DNA of 64,000 bases from Pedobacter changchengzhani (GCF_004354365.1 NZ_SJCY01000003.1:186001-250000), one strand, 5' to 3'; shown: positions 24,124 through 33,436, counted from the first letter of the stretch. Translations and numbers: made by a program. Notes: a model not told the origin generated them from the sequence alone.

Positions 24124-25356
24124 TTATTTCTTCAAAGGCACATAATCCATAGGCACCATATCAGCCACTTTTTCATAAGCCCAAAAACCTTCATATAAAA
24201 GCGATTTAGAATCATAAATACCACCGTTCTCGTAGAAACGAACACCTGGTTGCATTAAATTCACTACGGAGATTTCATAATCTGGAATATCCAGCGGTCG
24301 AAAAATCCAATAGCCACTGTTCGAGTATGCCAACGATTCATGCTCTTTTGTGTATTGTACGCAAAGCGCATCTGTATAACTTAAATACCGCAAATTTTTA
24401 TTTAGGTAATGTACTAACGTATCTGCAATAACTTCTGCGCGACTAAATTTATCAATAAACTTAGGCATCTCTAACTGTTTCGTCCAAAAGGCAACCAATC
24501 CTGTGTCAATTTTTCCAGCTACTTTTCTTATACCTGTTTTCTCTCTTAAAGTTTTAAGTTGAGTTAAATTTTGATTGATTTGGTAATCTGGATATCGATT
24601 TGGATTGGGTATTTTTACAATTTTACCAATAATAAAACCCTCCTCTTTAGTTGTACCTTGAAATAGCGATTTAAAAAAATGCTGAGACGAACCATAATAA
24701 GCTATTTCACGATTGGCAATATATTTTTTTCGTTTATTGGCGCCATTTTTCAGTTCTTCGAAAGTGGGGTGGCCCGAATAATAAATGGTTCTCGTTCTAC
24801 TGTTAAATTCAAAATAATCAAGCATGTATCTAATCCGATAGCCCAGCGCCTTATTCTCGATTATTAAAAATTCGTTAGTTTTAACGGTTAATAAACTTTT
24901 TGTGGGGTCGTAATCAACAATAAGCACATTTGGGTTTTTGATTTTTGTTTGTGCCGAATTCGGAGTTTTACCAATAAACATTTCTATAAATTGAGCAACA
25001 TACTTAGCTCGATTGGGATCTGCTCGTATCACAACCTCATCTAACTGTACTGCATTTTCTTTTAAAACCAAATTAACCTGTACAGATTTATCTGAAATGA
25101 TAACATTTTTAGAGAAAGGTAAATAACCCACCATTTGAACGAGTAAATCGTAATTGCCGGGTTTTAGATTATTGATTCTAAATTTTCCATCATTATCGGC
25201 CACTGTTGCAATTTTGTATCCGCTAAGGTAAACTCCAGCACCCGGTAAGCCGTCTTTTTGGTCGCGAACTATTCCACTTATCGAAAAGGTATTTTGAGCA
25301 TTTGCTTGTACACCTAAAAATAAAAAAACGAGGGAAACGAGCAACTTTTTAACCAT
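24124..25356 (-). CDS. Carboxypeptidase-regulatory-like domain protein (paralogue A)
   Basis: This 410-residue exported protein has a signal peptide ending in QANAQ, then a carboxypeptidase-regulatory-like beta-sandwich (SISGIVRDQKDGLPGAGVYL, GKFRINNLKPGNYDLLVQMV, GYLPFSKNVIISDKSVQVNL) as at the N-terminus of many TonB receptors, but without plug or barrel. The C-terminal 290 residues (RADPNRAKYVAQFIEMFIGK, ENKALGYRIRYMLDYFEFNS, GIYDSKSLLYEGFWAYEKVA) are shared with the next gene. It is likely outer-membrane or periplasmic; function unknown. ATG 25356 (MVKKLLVSLVFLF) is chosen because it starts the signal peptide; the frame is open 12 codons further. Confidence 0.75.
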   Translation of the reverse strand: MVKKLLVSLVFLFLGVQANAQNTFSISGIVRDQKDGLPGAGVYLSGYKIATVADNDGKFRINNLKPGNYDLLVQMVGYLPFSKNVIISDKSVQVNLVLKENAVQLDEVVIRADPNRAKYVAQFIEMFIGKTPNSAQTKIKNPNVLIVDYDPTKSLLTVKTNEFLIIENKALGYRIRYMLDYFEFNSRTRTIYYSGHPTFEELKNGANKRKKYIANREIAYYGSSQHFFKSLFQGTTKEEGFIIGKIVKIPNPNRYPDYQINQNLTQLKTLREKTGIRKVAGKIDTGLVAFWTKQLEMPKFIDKFSRAEVIADTLVHYLNKNLRYLSYTDALCVQYTKEHESLAYSNSGYWIFRPLDIPDYEISVVNLMQPGVRFYENGGIYDSKSLLYEGFWAYEKVADMVPMDYVPLKK

Positions 25357-25433
25357 GGGTGCGAGTGTAATACAGAAGTTTTTTAGCTGCATTTGATACC
25401 AATTTTAACATTTTAAAAAAAGGTAATGATTTT

Positions 25434-26657
25434 TTAAGGCATATAATCAAGCGGTAAACTATCTGCAATTTTTTCCCAAGCCCAATAACCCGAATGACGC
25501 GAACTTCTTGGATTAAATATGCCCCCATTTTCGTAAAAATAAATTGGAGCTACTAACATCTTTAACAATGAAATTTGCACATTACGAAGGCTGGGAGGCC
25601 GTAGAAACGGATTAACTATCATTTTTTTATACTGTTTGCTTTCTAGTTCTTTAGTGTAAATGATGTATAAAATATTGGTAAAATCGATTTTCTTGGCTTG
25701 ATTACTATAAACATGTACTAACGTATCAGGTAAAACCTCAGCTAGATCTAACACACCATTACCTTCACTACCTTTAAATATTGTGTTAGGTGGGGTTGCA
25801 TTTCCAAGTAAATTGGATTTTTTTGCGCCTGGATAGATTAATTTAGGAGAAGTTAAAAGACCTAAATTAGTATCTGCTAAGCTATCAATTTGATCTTCAA
25901 TTGTTTGGTTTAAAATCAGTTTGTTAATAATAAATCCTTCTTCTTTTGAGGTATTATTAAAAAGTGATCGATAAAAATGTTGTGGAGAACCTCTGAAGGC
26001 TTTTAATCTTTTTGCAGCCCATCTTCTCTTTTGATTGTCTGATCCTGACATATCTTCGTAGTAAGGGTATCCCTCATAGTAAACCACTTTCGTTATATCA
26101 TTGTATTGAAATAGTTTGATTAGGTATTTAATTTTATAGCCTAACGCTTTATTATTAATTACTAGAAAGTCATCATCTGTTTTAACTGTAAGAATGCCAC
26201 TATCCCTATCAAAATCAACCCTCAAAATATTAGGGTTCATTATTTTACAGTCCTTAGCGTTTTCAGTTAAACCAATAAAATAAGCTTTAAATACTCTAAT
26301 ATACCTTTCTCTATTTGGATCAGCGCGTATTACCACTTCATTAAGCCGAACAACATTTTCTTTTAAAACCAAAGTAACCTCGACCGATTTATCTGAAATG
26401 ACTACATTTTTAGAGAAAGGCAAATAGCCAACCATTTGAACGAGCAAATCGTAATTACCTGGTCTTAAATTATTGATTATAAATTTACCGCCATTATCGG
26501 CAACTGTTGCAATTTTGTACCCGCTGAGGTAAATTGCAGCGCCGGGTAAGTTGCCTTTTTTATCGCGGACTATTCCACTAATAGAGAAAGTGTTTTGAGC
26601 GTGCGCCTGAACACCTAAAAATAAGACGACGAGGACAATGAGCCAGTTTTTAGTCAT
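25434..26657 (-). CDS. Carboxypeptidase-regulatory-like domain protein (paralogue B)
   Basis: The 407-residue protein is a tandem paralogue of the downstream gene. The signal region (VLFLGVQAHAQ), the regulatory-like domain (SISGIVRDKKGNLPGAAIYL, GYKIATVADNGGKFIINNLR) and the start of the second domain (VIRADPNRERYI) are nearly identical, while the C-terminal part has diverged and carries an insertion around KSNLLGNATPPNTIFKGSEG. The shared end (GIFNPRSSRHSGYWAWEKIA, PLDYMP) confirms the pairing. The two are on one strand, about 80 bases apart, most likely a local duplication. Function unknown; cell envelope. Confidence 0.75.
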   Translation of the reverse strand: MTKNWLIVLVVLFLGVQAHAQNTFSISGIVRDKKGNLPGAAIYLSGYKIATVADNGGKFIINNLRPGNYDLLVQMVGYLPFSKNVVISDKSVEVTLVLKENVVRLNEVVIRADPNRERYIRVFKAYFIGLTENAKDCKIMNPNILRVDFDRDSGILTVKTDDDFLVINNKALGYKIKYLIKLFQYNDITKVVYYEGYPYYEDMSGSDNQKRRWAAKRLKAFRGSPQHFYRSLFNNTSKEEGFIINKLILNQTIEDQIDSLADTNLGLLTSPKLIYPGAKKSNLLGNATPPNTIFKGSEGNGVLDLAEVLPDTLVHVYSNQAKKIDFTNILYIIYTKELESKQYKKMIVNPFLRPPSLRNVQISLLKMLVAPIYFYENGGIFNPRSSRHSGYWAWEKIADSLPLDYMP

Positions 26658-26779
26658 GGGTGCTAATGTAATAAATGCGTAGCTTTTAAATTATAGTTTT
26701 GGTGTTTTTAAGCTTTTTTAACATTTAAGGGTTTTGTAGATTCTGGTTTAGTACATCACAAAAATTGGAATGCTTTTTT

Positions 26780-26895
26780 CAACCACAAAAGGTACAAAAA
26801 AGAGCGAATAAAAACACATAACAGCTACAATCTCCATGCTTATCCAATTCTTTAAACCGCAAAACTTCTGTGTTCTTGGTGCTTTTTGTGGTTTA
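26780..26895. repeat. Intergenic inverted-repeat element (AACCACAAAA ends)
   Basis: AACCACAAAAGGTACAAAA at the left and TTGGTGCTTTTTGTGGTT at the right are imperfect inverted repeats about 115 bases apart. No ORF lies between. It looks like a small dispersed element; a second copy was not found in this window. Confidence 0.45.
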
Positions 26896-26930
26896 ATTTT
26901 TTTCAGGTGCTAAGAGATTTATATTAGTAT

Positions 26931-28583
26931 TTACCCCAACAACTCCTTCGCATTTTCTATTGCAGATAGTCCTGGGTTTTTGCCACTCAACATTTCTGCA
27001 ATAATACCAATTCTTTCTTCTTGCTTAAGTTTTTTAATACCAGTGGTTGTTTTGCCTCCATCTTCATTTTTATATACAAAATAATGCGATTCTCCTTTTG
27101 CTGCAATTTGCGGTAAGTGCGTAATAGAAATTACTTGCATATTTTTACCAAGTTTGGCAATTACCTCGCCAACTTTAAGTGCAGTTTCGCCAGATATTCC
27201 GGTGTCTATTTCATCGAAAATTATTGTAGGTAATGAAGTATGTTTTGCCAGTAGCGTTTTAATAGCTAACATTAATCTTGATAATTCTCCTCCTGATGCT
27301 ACCTTATTAACTGGTGCAGGTGTTTGCCCGGCGTTGGCGGTAAACAACAAGGTAATTTCATCTAAGCCATTTTTATCTAATTCTTGCCCTACCTTTTGAG
27401 AAAGTACTAATTTTGCACTCGGCATCCCTACTTTTTTTAAAGTATCGGCAGTTTGTTCCTCTACAACTTTTATTGCTTTTTTACGGTTTAAGCTTAATTC
27501 ATTTGCTTGCTTTGTAAGTGATGCCCTAAGTTTTTCGATGTCTTTTTGCAACCTTTCTATACTTTCATCGCTACTCAGAAGTTTGTTTAAATTGTTTTCT
27601 AATTGTTCTTTCAGTTCAATTAAACCTGTGTTGTTTGCAACTCTATGTTTTTGTTGTAAAGAATATAACAGATCCAAACGTTGGTTAGTAGCCTCTAAAC
27701 GTTCGGCGCTATGTAAAGTATCGGCTTCTATTGTCGAAACTTCGGCAGCAACATCATTAATCTCGATGATTGAAGAGCGTAGCCTTTCAAAAAGTGTATT
27801 AATTGCGGGGTCGAATCTTTCAATTGCCTGTAACTGTAGTTGTGCTTCTTTTAGCATTTGTATGGCAGAAGGTTCGCTATCTAACAATAATCCTGATGCC
27901 GTTAATAATGCCCGTTTTATTGTTTCTGCGTGTGTTAACCGCTCGAGTTCTTGCTCCAAATCTTCCTGCTCATGCGCTGTTAAATGCGCTTGCTCTAACT
28001 CATTAAATAAAAATTGTTCATAATCTTGCTTGCTTCTCGCTTCATTTGCATCCTCAATTAATTTCTTCAGTTTGCTGCTCTCTTGTTTAAGCTTTTTGAA
28101 ACCGTTGCGGTAGGTAGAAAGAAGTGTAGTATGATTGGCTAAAGAATCTACAATTAACAGTTGAAATTCTGTATCGTTAATCTCCTGTGTGGCGTGTTGA
28201 GAATGAATATCAATTAATTTTTCCCCAATTTGTTTTAGTATTGATAAATTTACAGGGGTATCATTAATAAACGATCTTGTTTTTCCATCACTAGAAATTT
28301 CGCGCCGAAGCGTACTTTCGTTTAAAAAGTCAACATCATTTTCTTCAAAAAAAGTTTTCAAACGATCATCAAGTAACAAAAACGAACCTTCGATTACACA
28401 TTTTTTATCTTGGTTAAAGAAATATTTACTTTCTGCCCGTTGCCCTAAAATTAGCGATAATGCACCCAGAATGATCGATTTTCCAGCACCAGTTTCGCCA
28501 GTGATGATATTTAAACCTTTATCAAATTCAATATCAAGACTATCGATTAGGGCGTAATTGCGTATAGAAAGTTTTTGTAGCAT
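26931..28583 (-). CDS. recN: DNA repair protein RecN
   Basis: RecN is an SMC-like ATPase that acts in double-strand-break repair with RecA. The 550 residues include Walker A FDKGLNIITGETGAGKSIIL near the N-terminus, IHSQHATQEI, a long central coiled-coil (about 150-370), the ABC signature VASGGELSRLMLAIKTLLAK and Walker B TIIFDEIDTGISGETALKVG, then ISITHLPQIAAKGESHYFVY. Length and motif order are normal. It is the last gene of the bamD-rpoZ-coaBC-porD-recN series, 91 bases after porD, in the order common in Bacteroidota. Confidence 0.95.
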   Translation of the reverse strand: MLQKLSIRNYALIDSLDIEFDKGLNIITGETGAGKSIILGALSLILGQRAESKYFFNQDKKCVIEGSFLLLDDRLKTFFEENDVDFLNESTLRREISSDGKTRSFINDTPVNLSILKQIGEKLIDIHSQHATQEINDTEFQLLIVDSLANHTTLLSTYRNGFKKLKQESSKLKKLIEDANEARSKQDYEQFLFNELEQAHLTAHEQEDLEQELERLTHAETIKRALLTASGLLLDSEPSAIQMLKEAQLQLQAIERFDPAINTLFERLRSSIIEINDVAAEVSTIEADTLHSAERLEATNQRLDLLYSLQQKHRVANNTGLIELKEQLENNLNKLLSSDESIERLQKDIEKLRASLTKQANELSLNRKKAIKVVEEQTADTLKKVGMPSAKLVLSQKVGQELDKNGLDEITLLFTANAGQTPAPVNKVASGGELSRLMLAIKTLLAKHTSLPTIIFDEIDTGISGETALKVGEVIAKLGKNMQVISITHLPQIAAKGESHYFVYKNEDGGKTTTGIKKLKQEERIGIIAEMLSGKNPGLSAIENAKELLG

Positions 28584-28674
28584 AGAAGACGCTAAAATAC
28601 TAAAAAGTTAATTCATCAAGATGCTGTTCATTGTCAGCATTTAAGAAAATAGCAAAGAAAATGAAAACAAAGGA

Positions 28675-29571
28675 TTAATTTTTCTTTAAGCCTTCATATT
28701 TCCCAATATTTGCAGGATCAATTTCGGTAAGCATGTTGTATGCTTTAATTTTTTCTTGAGGATTCAATTTCGAAAGGATATTGGTCACTTCATCTGCCTT
28801 AGAGGCGAAATATACATTTGGAAATATTGAGCCTAACTTTTGCTTATCCATCTGTTCTAATGCGGGCAAAGCGGCTACAATTTTGCTCAATCCTTTATTG
28901 TTATCAGTAAGTTGATCCAAGCCGTTTTTATGGTATTCATAAATGAATTTTCTCAACTCAACAAATGATGGATTTAAAACATTTTCGTTAAACCAAAAAC
29001 GGTTTCTCAATCCGTCTGCAGCTTTCCAACCAGCATTGGAAGATGTTTGCGCTAAATTTATAATGTTTTTTGCTTTTTTAAAATAAGCAGTTCCACCCAA
29101 ATTGCTAAAGCTATCTTTGTCTAAGCCAATAATGGTGTAAGCATAATAGGTAAGCAATGCACTTATATTGGATACATAATTTTGTTCAGAATAATCGATC
29201 GTAGAACCATCATTATAACTAAAATCGAAGTTTTTATCGGTCGTATTAATCATCGTACTGTTGTACGAACTATTAAATACGGGTCTGCTACTTTGAATTT
29301 GTGCATCTGCAACATAGCCCGAGCCACCATCCCAATTATTTATGGTAATGATGAAATTGCAATCAATACGTTCTTGTGGTTGATAGCTTTCTGTAGTGAA
29401 TTTATTGTTATTTAAAAAATCGCGGATCGTTTTCTGCAAAGCTTCTATCGAAGATTTATTTAGGTTAGAAACCTGTGGCGCCAAAACTTGAACCCTTGCA
29501 TTTAATTCTTGGGCATTTAACTGCACAAAAGCAAAGCATAACAACAATAAACACGCAATTTTTTTTATCAT
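28675..29571 (-). CDS. porD: DUF4835 / PorD-like type IX secretion accessory protein
   Basis: The 298-residue protein has a signal peptide (KIACLLLLCFAFVQLNAQ) followed by an N-terminal domain with LNARVQVLAPQVSNLNKSSI, ERIDCNFIITINNWDGGSGY and IQSSRPVFNSSYNST, and a mostly helical C-terminal part with LTYYAYTIIGLDKDSFSNLG and GLRNRFWFNENVLNP. These are hallmarks of DUF4835, named PorD in the type IX secretion literature. It is periplasmic or envelope-located. Its start overlaps the coaBC stop by 4 bases, implying translational coupling. The T9SS role is family knowledge and has not been shown here. Confidence 0.8.
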   Translation of the reverse strand: MIKKIACLLLLCFAFVQLNAQELNARVQVLAPQVSNLNKSSIEALQKTIRDFLNNNKFTTESYQPQERIDCNFIITINNWDGGSGYVADAQIQSSRPVFNSSYNSTMINTTDKNFDFSYNDGSTIDYSEQNYVSNISALLTYYAYTIIGLDKDSFSNLGGTAYFKKAKNIINLAQTSSNAGWKAADGLRNRFWFNENVLNPSFVELRKFIYEYHKNGLDQLTDNNKGLSKIVAALPALEQMDKQKLGSIFPNVYFASKADEVTNILSKLNPQEKIKAYNMLTEIDPANIGKYEGLKKN

Positions 29572-30764
29572 TTTAAGAGTTTTAAAATAGCATTACAAAT
29601 ATCTTTTGCCACTTCGGTTTTATTTTTCACCTCAAAAGTAGTGCTTTCAAATGCTTTGTTAAAAATAGTAATTTTGTTGGTGTCTGATTTAAAACCAGCA
29701 CCTTCGTCATTTAAAGAATTTAGCACTATTAAATCAAGATTCTTCTTTTGTAGCTTACTTTTGGCATAATGCGCTTCATCATTGGTTTCTAACGCAAAGC
29801 CTACCAAAATTTGACTTTTATTTTTGCGTTGCCCCAATGTAGCCAAAATATCGATTGTTTTTTCTAATTCGATGTTGAAGTTTGCATCCTGTTTTTTTAT
29901 TTTTTGGGTGGCAACTATTTTGGGTTTATAATCGGCAACAGCAGCACACATTACTGTAATGTCTGCAACTGTAAAAACTTTACTGCATGCATTAAACATC
30001 TCTTCTGCGCTGGTTACATCAATTCTTTGCAACTGCGATTGTGCTTTTTGATACGATGGACCTGCAACAAGTGTTACTTCTGCGCCCAAATTTGCTAGCT
30101 CATCTGCAACGGCGAAACCCATTTTTCCAGAAGAATGGTTGCCTATAAAACGTACAGGATCAATTGCTTCGTAGGTTGGCCCAGCTGTAACCAATGCTTT
30201 TTTGCCAAAAAGTGGTGCATTCCGTTTCAAGGTTTCATCAAGAAAGCTAATAATTTCTTCGGGTTCAGCCATACGGCCTTCGCCAAATAGGCCACTCGCT
30301 AGCTCGCCACTTGTCGGCGAAATTACTGCATTACCAAAACTGGTAATTTTTGTAATGTTTGTTTGTGTGCTTTCATGTTTCCACATGTCTAAATCCATCG
30401 CTGGCGCTACATAAACGGGACACTTAGCCGAAAGATAAACTGCGGTTAAAAGATTATCGCAAATACCGCTAGCTAATTTTGCCAATGTATTTGCGCTAAT
30501 TGGTGCAATAATAATTAAATCAGCCCATAGGCCTAATTCAACGTGATTACTCCATACGCCAGTTTCTGCCTCAAAATATTGTGTAAAAACAGGGTTTTTA
30601 GAAAGTGTCGCAAGGGTTAATGGTGTAATGAAATTTGCACCATCGGGGGTAAGTATAACCTTAACGTTTGCACCAGCTTTCACTAAAAGTCTAACCAAAA
30701 AGGCCGATTTATAAGCTGCGATACTGCCGCAAACGCCAAGGATAATGTTTTTATTTTTAAGCAT
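29568..30764 (-). CDS. coaBC: Bifunctional phosphopantothenoylcysteine decarboxylase / phosphopantothenate-cysteine ligase
   Basis: This 398-residue enzyme makes 4'-phosphopantetheine for coenzyme A. The N-terminal CoaC flavoprotein (about 1-185) begins KNIILGVCGSIAAYKSAFLV and contains APISANTLAKLASGICDNLL and APAMDLDMWKHESTQTN. The C-terminal CoaB ligase (about 190-398) has VTAGPTYEAIDPVRFIGNHS then SGKMGFAVADE, and MCAAVADYKPK and LVGFALETNDE. Both domains are complete. It overlaps porD by 4 bases and lies 62 bases after rpoZ in the same operon. Confidence 0.95.
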   Translation of the reverse strand: MLKNKNIILGVCGSIAAYKSAFLVRLLVKAGANVKVILTPDGANFITPLTLATLSKNPVFTQYFEAETGVWSNHVELGLWADLIIIAPISANTLAKLASGICDNLLTAVYLSAKCPVYVAPAMDLDMWKHESTQTNITKITSFGNAVISPTSGELASGLFGEGRMAEPEEIISFLDETLKRNAPLFGKKALVTAGPTYEAIDPVRFIGNHSSGKMGFAVADELANLGAEVTLVAGPSYQKAQSQLQRIDVTSAEEMFNACSKVFTVADITVMCAAVADYKPKIVATQKIKKQDANFNIELEKTIDILATLGQRKNKSQILVGFALETNDEAHYAKSKLQKKNLDLIVLNSLNDEGAGFKSDTNKITIFNKAFESTTFEVKNKTEVAKDICNAILKLLK

Positions 30765-30826
30765 AGCTCAGTTACTAAAGTTTTTTGAGCAAGAGAATAA
30801 ATTTGGCCAAAGCCAAATAGTTCATT

Positions 30827-31156
30827 TTAAGCTTTTTGTTCTTTAGCTGGATTTCTGTGATAAATTTTGTCATTCAAAAATTCATCAATTGCTACTAAAA
30901 CTGGCTTAGGCATGCGCTCATAGTGCTTGCTTATTTCAATCTGCTCGCGATTTTCGAAAATCTCTTCTAAATTATCGTTACTCGAAGCAAATTCTGCAAG
31001 TTTACCGTGCAATTCCTCTTTCAGGTTATTCGAAATCTGATTTGCCCGTTTTGCAATAACCACTAAAGATTCATATAAGTTATCAGTAGTTCTATCTAAA
31101 TCGTGTACGTTTCTTGTAATCGTTGTATTAGGTACAGCAGGTTTGTTAGTATTCAT
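30827..31156 (-). CDS. rpoZ: RNA polymerase omega subunit, Bacteroidota type
   Basis: The 109-residue protein fits the Bacteroidota omega family. The conserved core RNVHDLDRTTDNLYESLVVI and AKRANQISNNLKEELHGKLA corresponds to the omega signature that contacts the beta' C-terminus. The tail YERMPKPVLVAIDEFLNDKI is typical of this lineage. It helps beta' folding and RNA polymerase assembly. It lies 12 bases after bamD and is clearly co-transcribed with it. Its place between bamD and coaBC mirrors the gmk-rpoZ/coaBC linkages of other bacteria. Confidence 0.88.
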   Translation of the reverse strand: MNTNKPAVPNTTITRNVHDLDRTTDNLYESLVVIAKRANQISNNLKEELHGKLAEFASSNDNLEEIFENREQIEISKHYERMPKPVLVAIDEFLNDKIYHRNPAKEQKA

Positions 31157-31168
31157 GTGTTAATTGTT

Positions 31169-32086
31169 TTATTTCAGTGTTTGAACTGTAGTATCTTTAG
31201 TTTTAGAGTCGCTTTTTAGCATCTCTTTGTATTTAGCTTCTTGCATGGCGTAATCTGCTAACTCTTTTTTAGTTATGATTAGGCCATTATCAATATCCTG
31301 CTTTAACTGTTTCGCATCTTTCATAAATTTGCTTTCAGGATGATTTTCGGTAAACTCCGCATAAAGTGCACTCGCTTCATTGTAACGATCTTCTTGACGA
31401 ACAATATAACTATTTTTTGCGTACAAATATTGCGCTTTAATCATTAAATAGTCCATTTCCTCGGCATATTTAATATCTGGATAATCACGTTGTGCATTTT
31501 TAAGTGCAATAACTGCCGATCGGTAATTATCAACATTACTTGGTCCGGTGGTTAAATAAAGTTTTGCATTTTCAAATGCTTTATCTTCCAATTTTCCCCT
31601 TAAATCGGCAATGTATTTACTTGCCGAAGTTGCGCGCTCGCTAGTAGGATATAAGTTGATGAACAGTTGCAAGGCATCAATCGCCTTATAGGTATTTTCT
31701 TGATCTAATGAGAAAATTGGAGAATCTAAATAATAGCAATAAGCGCCCATATATCTAGCTTCCTCTGCATTTCTACTCGCAGGATAAGTATCGGCGAAGC
31801 TTTTAAATTGATATCTTGCAGTGGTATAATCGCCTAAACGATAAAGGGTATATGCGTAATAATAGTTCAAATCTTCAGCCTCTGCACGGCCACGGTATTT
31901 TTGAGAAAGATCTTCAAAAAGCACTAATGCCTTGCTATAATCTTTTTTGTTGTACAAACGAAGGGCTTCTTGATATTTTTTAGCAACATCATTACTGGCT
32001 CTAAGTTTTTCGAACCGACTTTTACAAGCGGTTAAACCCAAAGTGGCAATAAATACTAAAATAATTAAGTGTTTAACTTTAAACAT
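31169..32086 (-). CDS. bamD: Outer membrane assembly lipoprotein BamD
   Basis: BamD is the essential lipoprotein of the BAM complex that inserts beta-barrels. The 305 residues start with a lipoprotein signal ending LGLTAC (lipidation Cys at about 21), followed by five TPR-like helical pairs: YQEALRLYNKKDYSKALVLF, YRLGDYTTARYQFKSFADTY, AIDALQLFINLYPTSERATS, AVIALKNAQRDYPDIKYAEE and YNEASALYAEFTENHPESKF. Repeated YP/HP turns are typical. It is the first gene of the bamD-rpoZ-coaBC-porD-recN unit. The ATG at 32086 lies 4 bases behind a TATCTTTG box on the minus strand, so the message may be leaderless. Confidence 0.92.
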   Translation of the reverse strand: MFKVKHLIILVFIATLGLTACKSRFEKLRASNDVAKKYQEALRLYNKKDYSKALVLFEDLSQKYRGRAEAEDLNYYYAYTLYRLGDYTTARYQFKSFADTYPASRNAEEARYMGAYCYYLDSPIFSLDQENTYKAIDALQLFINLYPTSERATSASKYIADLRGKLEDKAFENAKLYLTTGPSNVDNYRSAVIALKNAQRDYPDIKYAEEMDYLMIKAQYLYAKNSYIVRQEDRYNEASALYAEFTENHPESKFMKDAKQLKQDIDNGLIITKKELADYAMQEAKYKEMLKSDSKTKDTTVQTLK

Positions 32087-32090
32087 GCTG

Positions 32091-32098
32091 CAAAGATA
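32091..32098 (-). promoter_or_regulatory. -7 box of the bamD operon (leaderless candidate)
   Basis: Minus-strand TATCTTTG matches TAnnTTTG and ends 4 nt before the bamD start codon. Confidence 0.5.
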
Positions 32099-32386
32099 AT
32101 TAATAATACGATAACATCAATAATAAAACAATTGGGCGCTAAGCTATGCAAAGCATTTCAGTCCCATCAAGCCGTTAACAATTTTTAACATAATTTTTTA
32201 TAAGCTTTATATATAGGTTAAAGCAGGCGAGGAGACCGACAATTAGCTTTCCATTTTATTTAAAGGTTAGTGTAATCAACAAGCTTTAAAAATTATTTTT
32301 TTGGCTAATTAGTGTAGCCGACCGAGTCATTCTTAAAATTATAACATAGTTTAATGTTTTGGCGTGTACAATTAACCAAATTAATC

Positions 32387-32394
32387 TATTTTTG
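32387..32394 (+). promoter_or_regulatory. -7 box of the glycerophosphodiesterase gene (leaderless candidate)
   Basis: TATTTTTG ends 4 nt before ATG 32399. A TTTTG at 32357-32361 could be a -33 element, with longer than usual spacing. Confidence 0.5.
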
Positions 32395-32398
32395 GAAG

Positions 32399-33334
32399 AT
32401 GAAATTTTTGGTAATATTATTTTGTTCTATTATGCTGTTCTTCTCATCGTGTAAGCGCGATGTAAAAGTTCATCATTATATAAATTTCGAATCAGTTAAT
32501 CAACTGCAAAGTTTTTTAAACTGGTCGCCAGAAAAGCGTTATCCATTATTTAGTGCGCACAGGGGAGGACCAATGCCAGGTTTTCCTGAAAATTGTATCG
32601 AAACTTTTCAAAATGCAACTACCTTTCAGCCGGTTGTAATAGAATTTGATATTGCATTTAGCAAGGATTCGGTAATGGTTATTATGCACGATGATAATTT
32701 AGATCGCACATCCACTGGCAAAGGTCCGATAGGAAATTACACTTATCAAGAGTTGCAAAAATTTAATTTGAAAGATAACGATGGGAAGGAAACCAATTTT
32801 AAAATTCCGACGTTAGATAGTGTGTTAAGTTGGGCAAAAGGAAAGGTTTTGTTAACAATCGATTTAAAAAAGGGCGTTCCGTATAGTAAAGTAATTGAAA
32901 AAGTAAGGCAATATAATGTAGAGAATTGCTCAATTATAATTACCTATACTGCCAATCAAGCGCAAGAAGTTTACAGGCTTGCACCAGATTTAATGATTTC
33001 TGCCTCGGTACAAAAGAAAGCAGAACTAAAAAGATTGAATGATTTGGGTATCCCGAATAATAGAATTGTAGCTTTTGTTGGCGTTAGCGCACCAAACAAA
33101 GAATTTTATAAGTTTTTGCATGATAAAGGAATTACCACCATTTTAGGTACAATGGGTAATATTGATAAAAGCTCAAAAGCCAACCCTGATAAAAGAGTGT
33201 ATTACAATTTAGTAAATGATGGCGCTGATATTTTATCGGGTGATAATTTAAAACAAACTACTGATCAATTAAATAAATTTAGGTATAATAAGGGTTTGGT
33301 ATTGAAGGAAGTCAGTAAGTCTGAGAGTCAGTAA
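32399..33334 (+). CDS. Glycerophosphodiester phosphodiesterase lipoprotein
   Basis: The enzyme hydrolyses glycerophosphodiesters to glycerol-3-phosphate and an alcohol. The 311-residue protein starts with a lipoprotein signal (FLVILFCSIMLFFSSC), so it is envelope-anchored. The catalytic His is in FSAHRGGPMPGFPENCIETF, the metal ligands in VIEFDIAFSKDSVMVIMHDD and the DNLDRTSTGKG loop follows; LLTIDLKKG lies in the barrel. ATG 32399 is chosen: the longer in-frame ORF from 32354 would read through the promoter box. The last residues (KEVSKSESQ) and the stop are encoded by an agtcagtaagtc-type repeat. Confidence 0.9.
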   Translation: MKFLVILFCSIMLFFSSCKRDVKVHHYINFESVNQLQSFLNWSPEKRYPLFSAHRGGPMPGFPENCIETFQNATTFQPVVIEFDIAFSKDSVMVIMHDDNLDRTSTGKGPIGNYTYQELQKFNLKDNDGKETNFKIPTLDSVLSWAKGKVLLTIDLKKGVPYSKVIEKVRQYNVENCSIIITYTANQAQEVYRLAPDLMISASVQKKAELKRLNDLGIPNNRIVAFVGVSAPNKEFYKFLHDKGITTILGTMGNIDKSSKANPDKRVYYNLVNDGADILSGDNLKQTTDQLNKFRYNKGLVLKEVSKSESQ

Positions 33335-33390
33335 GTCAGAAAGACCGAAAGTTGGAAAGGTACCGAAGACAGAAAGTCGAGAAGTTGACC
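33308..33390. repeat. Degenerate gtcagtaagtcagaaag repeat
   Basis: Imperfect copies of agtcagtaagtc and gaaagt overlap the end of the glycerophosphodiesterase gene and fill the space before gldA. The family also occurs at 4036-4090 and on the minus strand near 52045-52075. Confidence 0.45.
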
Positions 33391-33436
33391 AACAAACTAA
33401 CCACCCAACAACTAAAAACCCAACCAAACAACAAAA

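Larger units (their letters stand above)
32087..32398. other. Divergent intergenic region between bamD and the glycerophosphodiesterase gene
   Basis: These 312 AT-rich bases contain a promoter box at each end (minus 32091-32098, plus 32387-32394), both very close to the start codons. I see nothing else. Confidence 0.45.

Noticed and set aside
27538..28023. Long plus-strand ORF opposite recN.
   Set aside because: It is the antisense shadow of a well-supported gene and has a Ser/Cys-rich composition typical of such shadows.
32354..32398. Upstream extension of the glycerophosphodiesterase frame as coding sequence.
   Set aside because: It contains the TATTTTTG promoter box and would bury the lipoprotein signal, so ATG 32399 was used.
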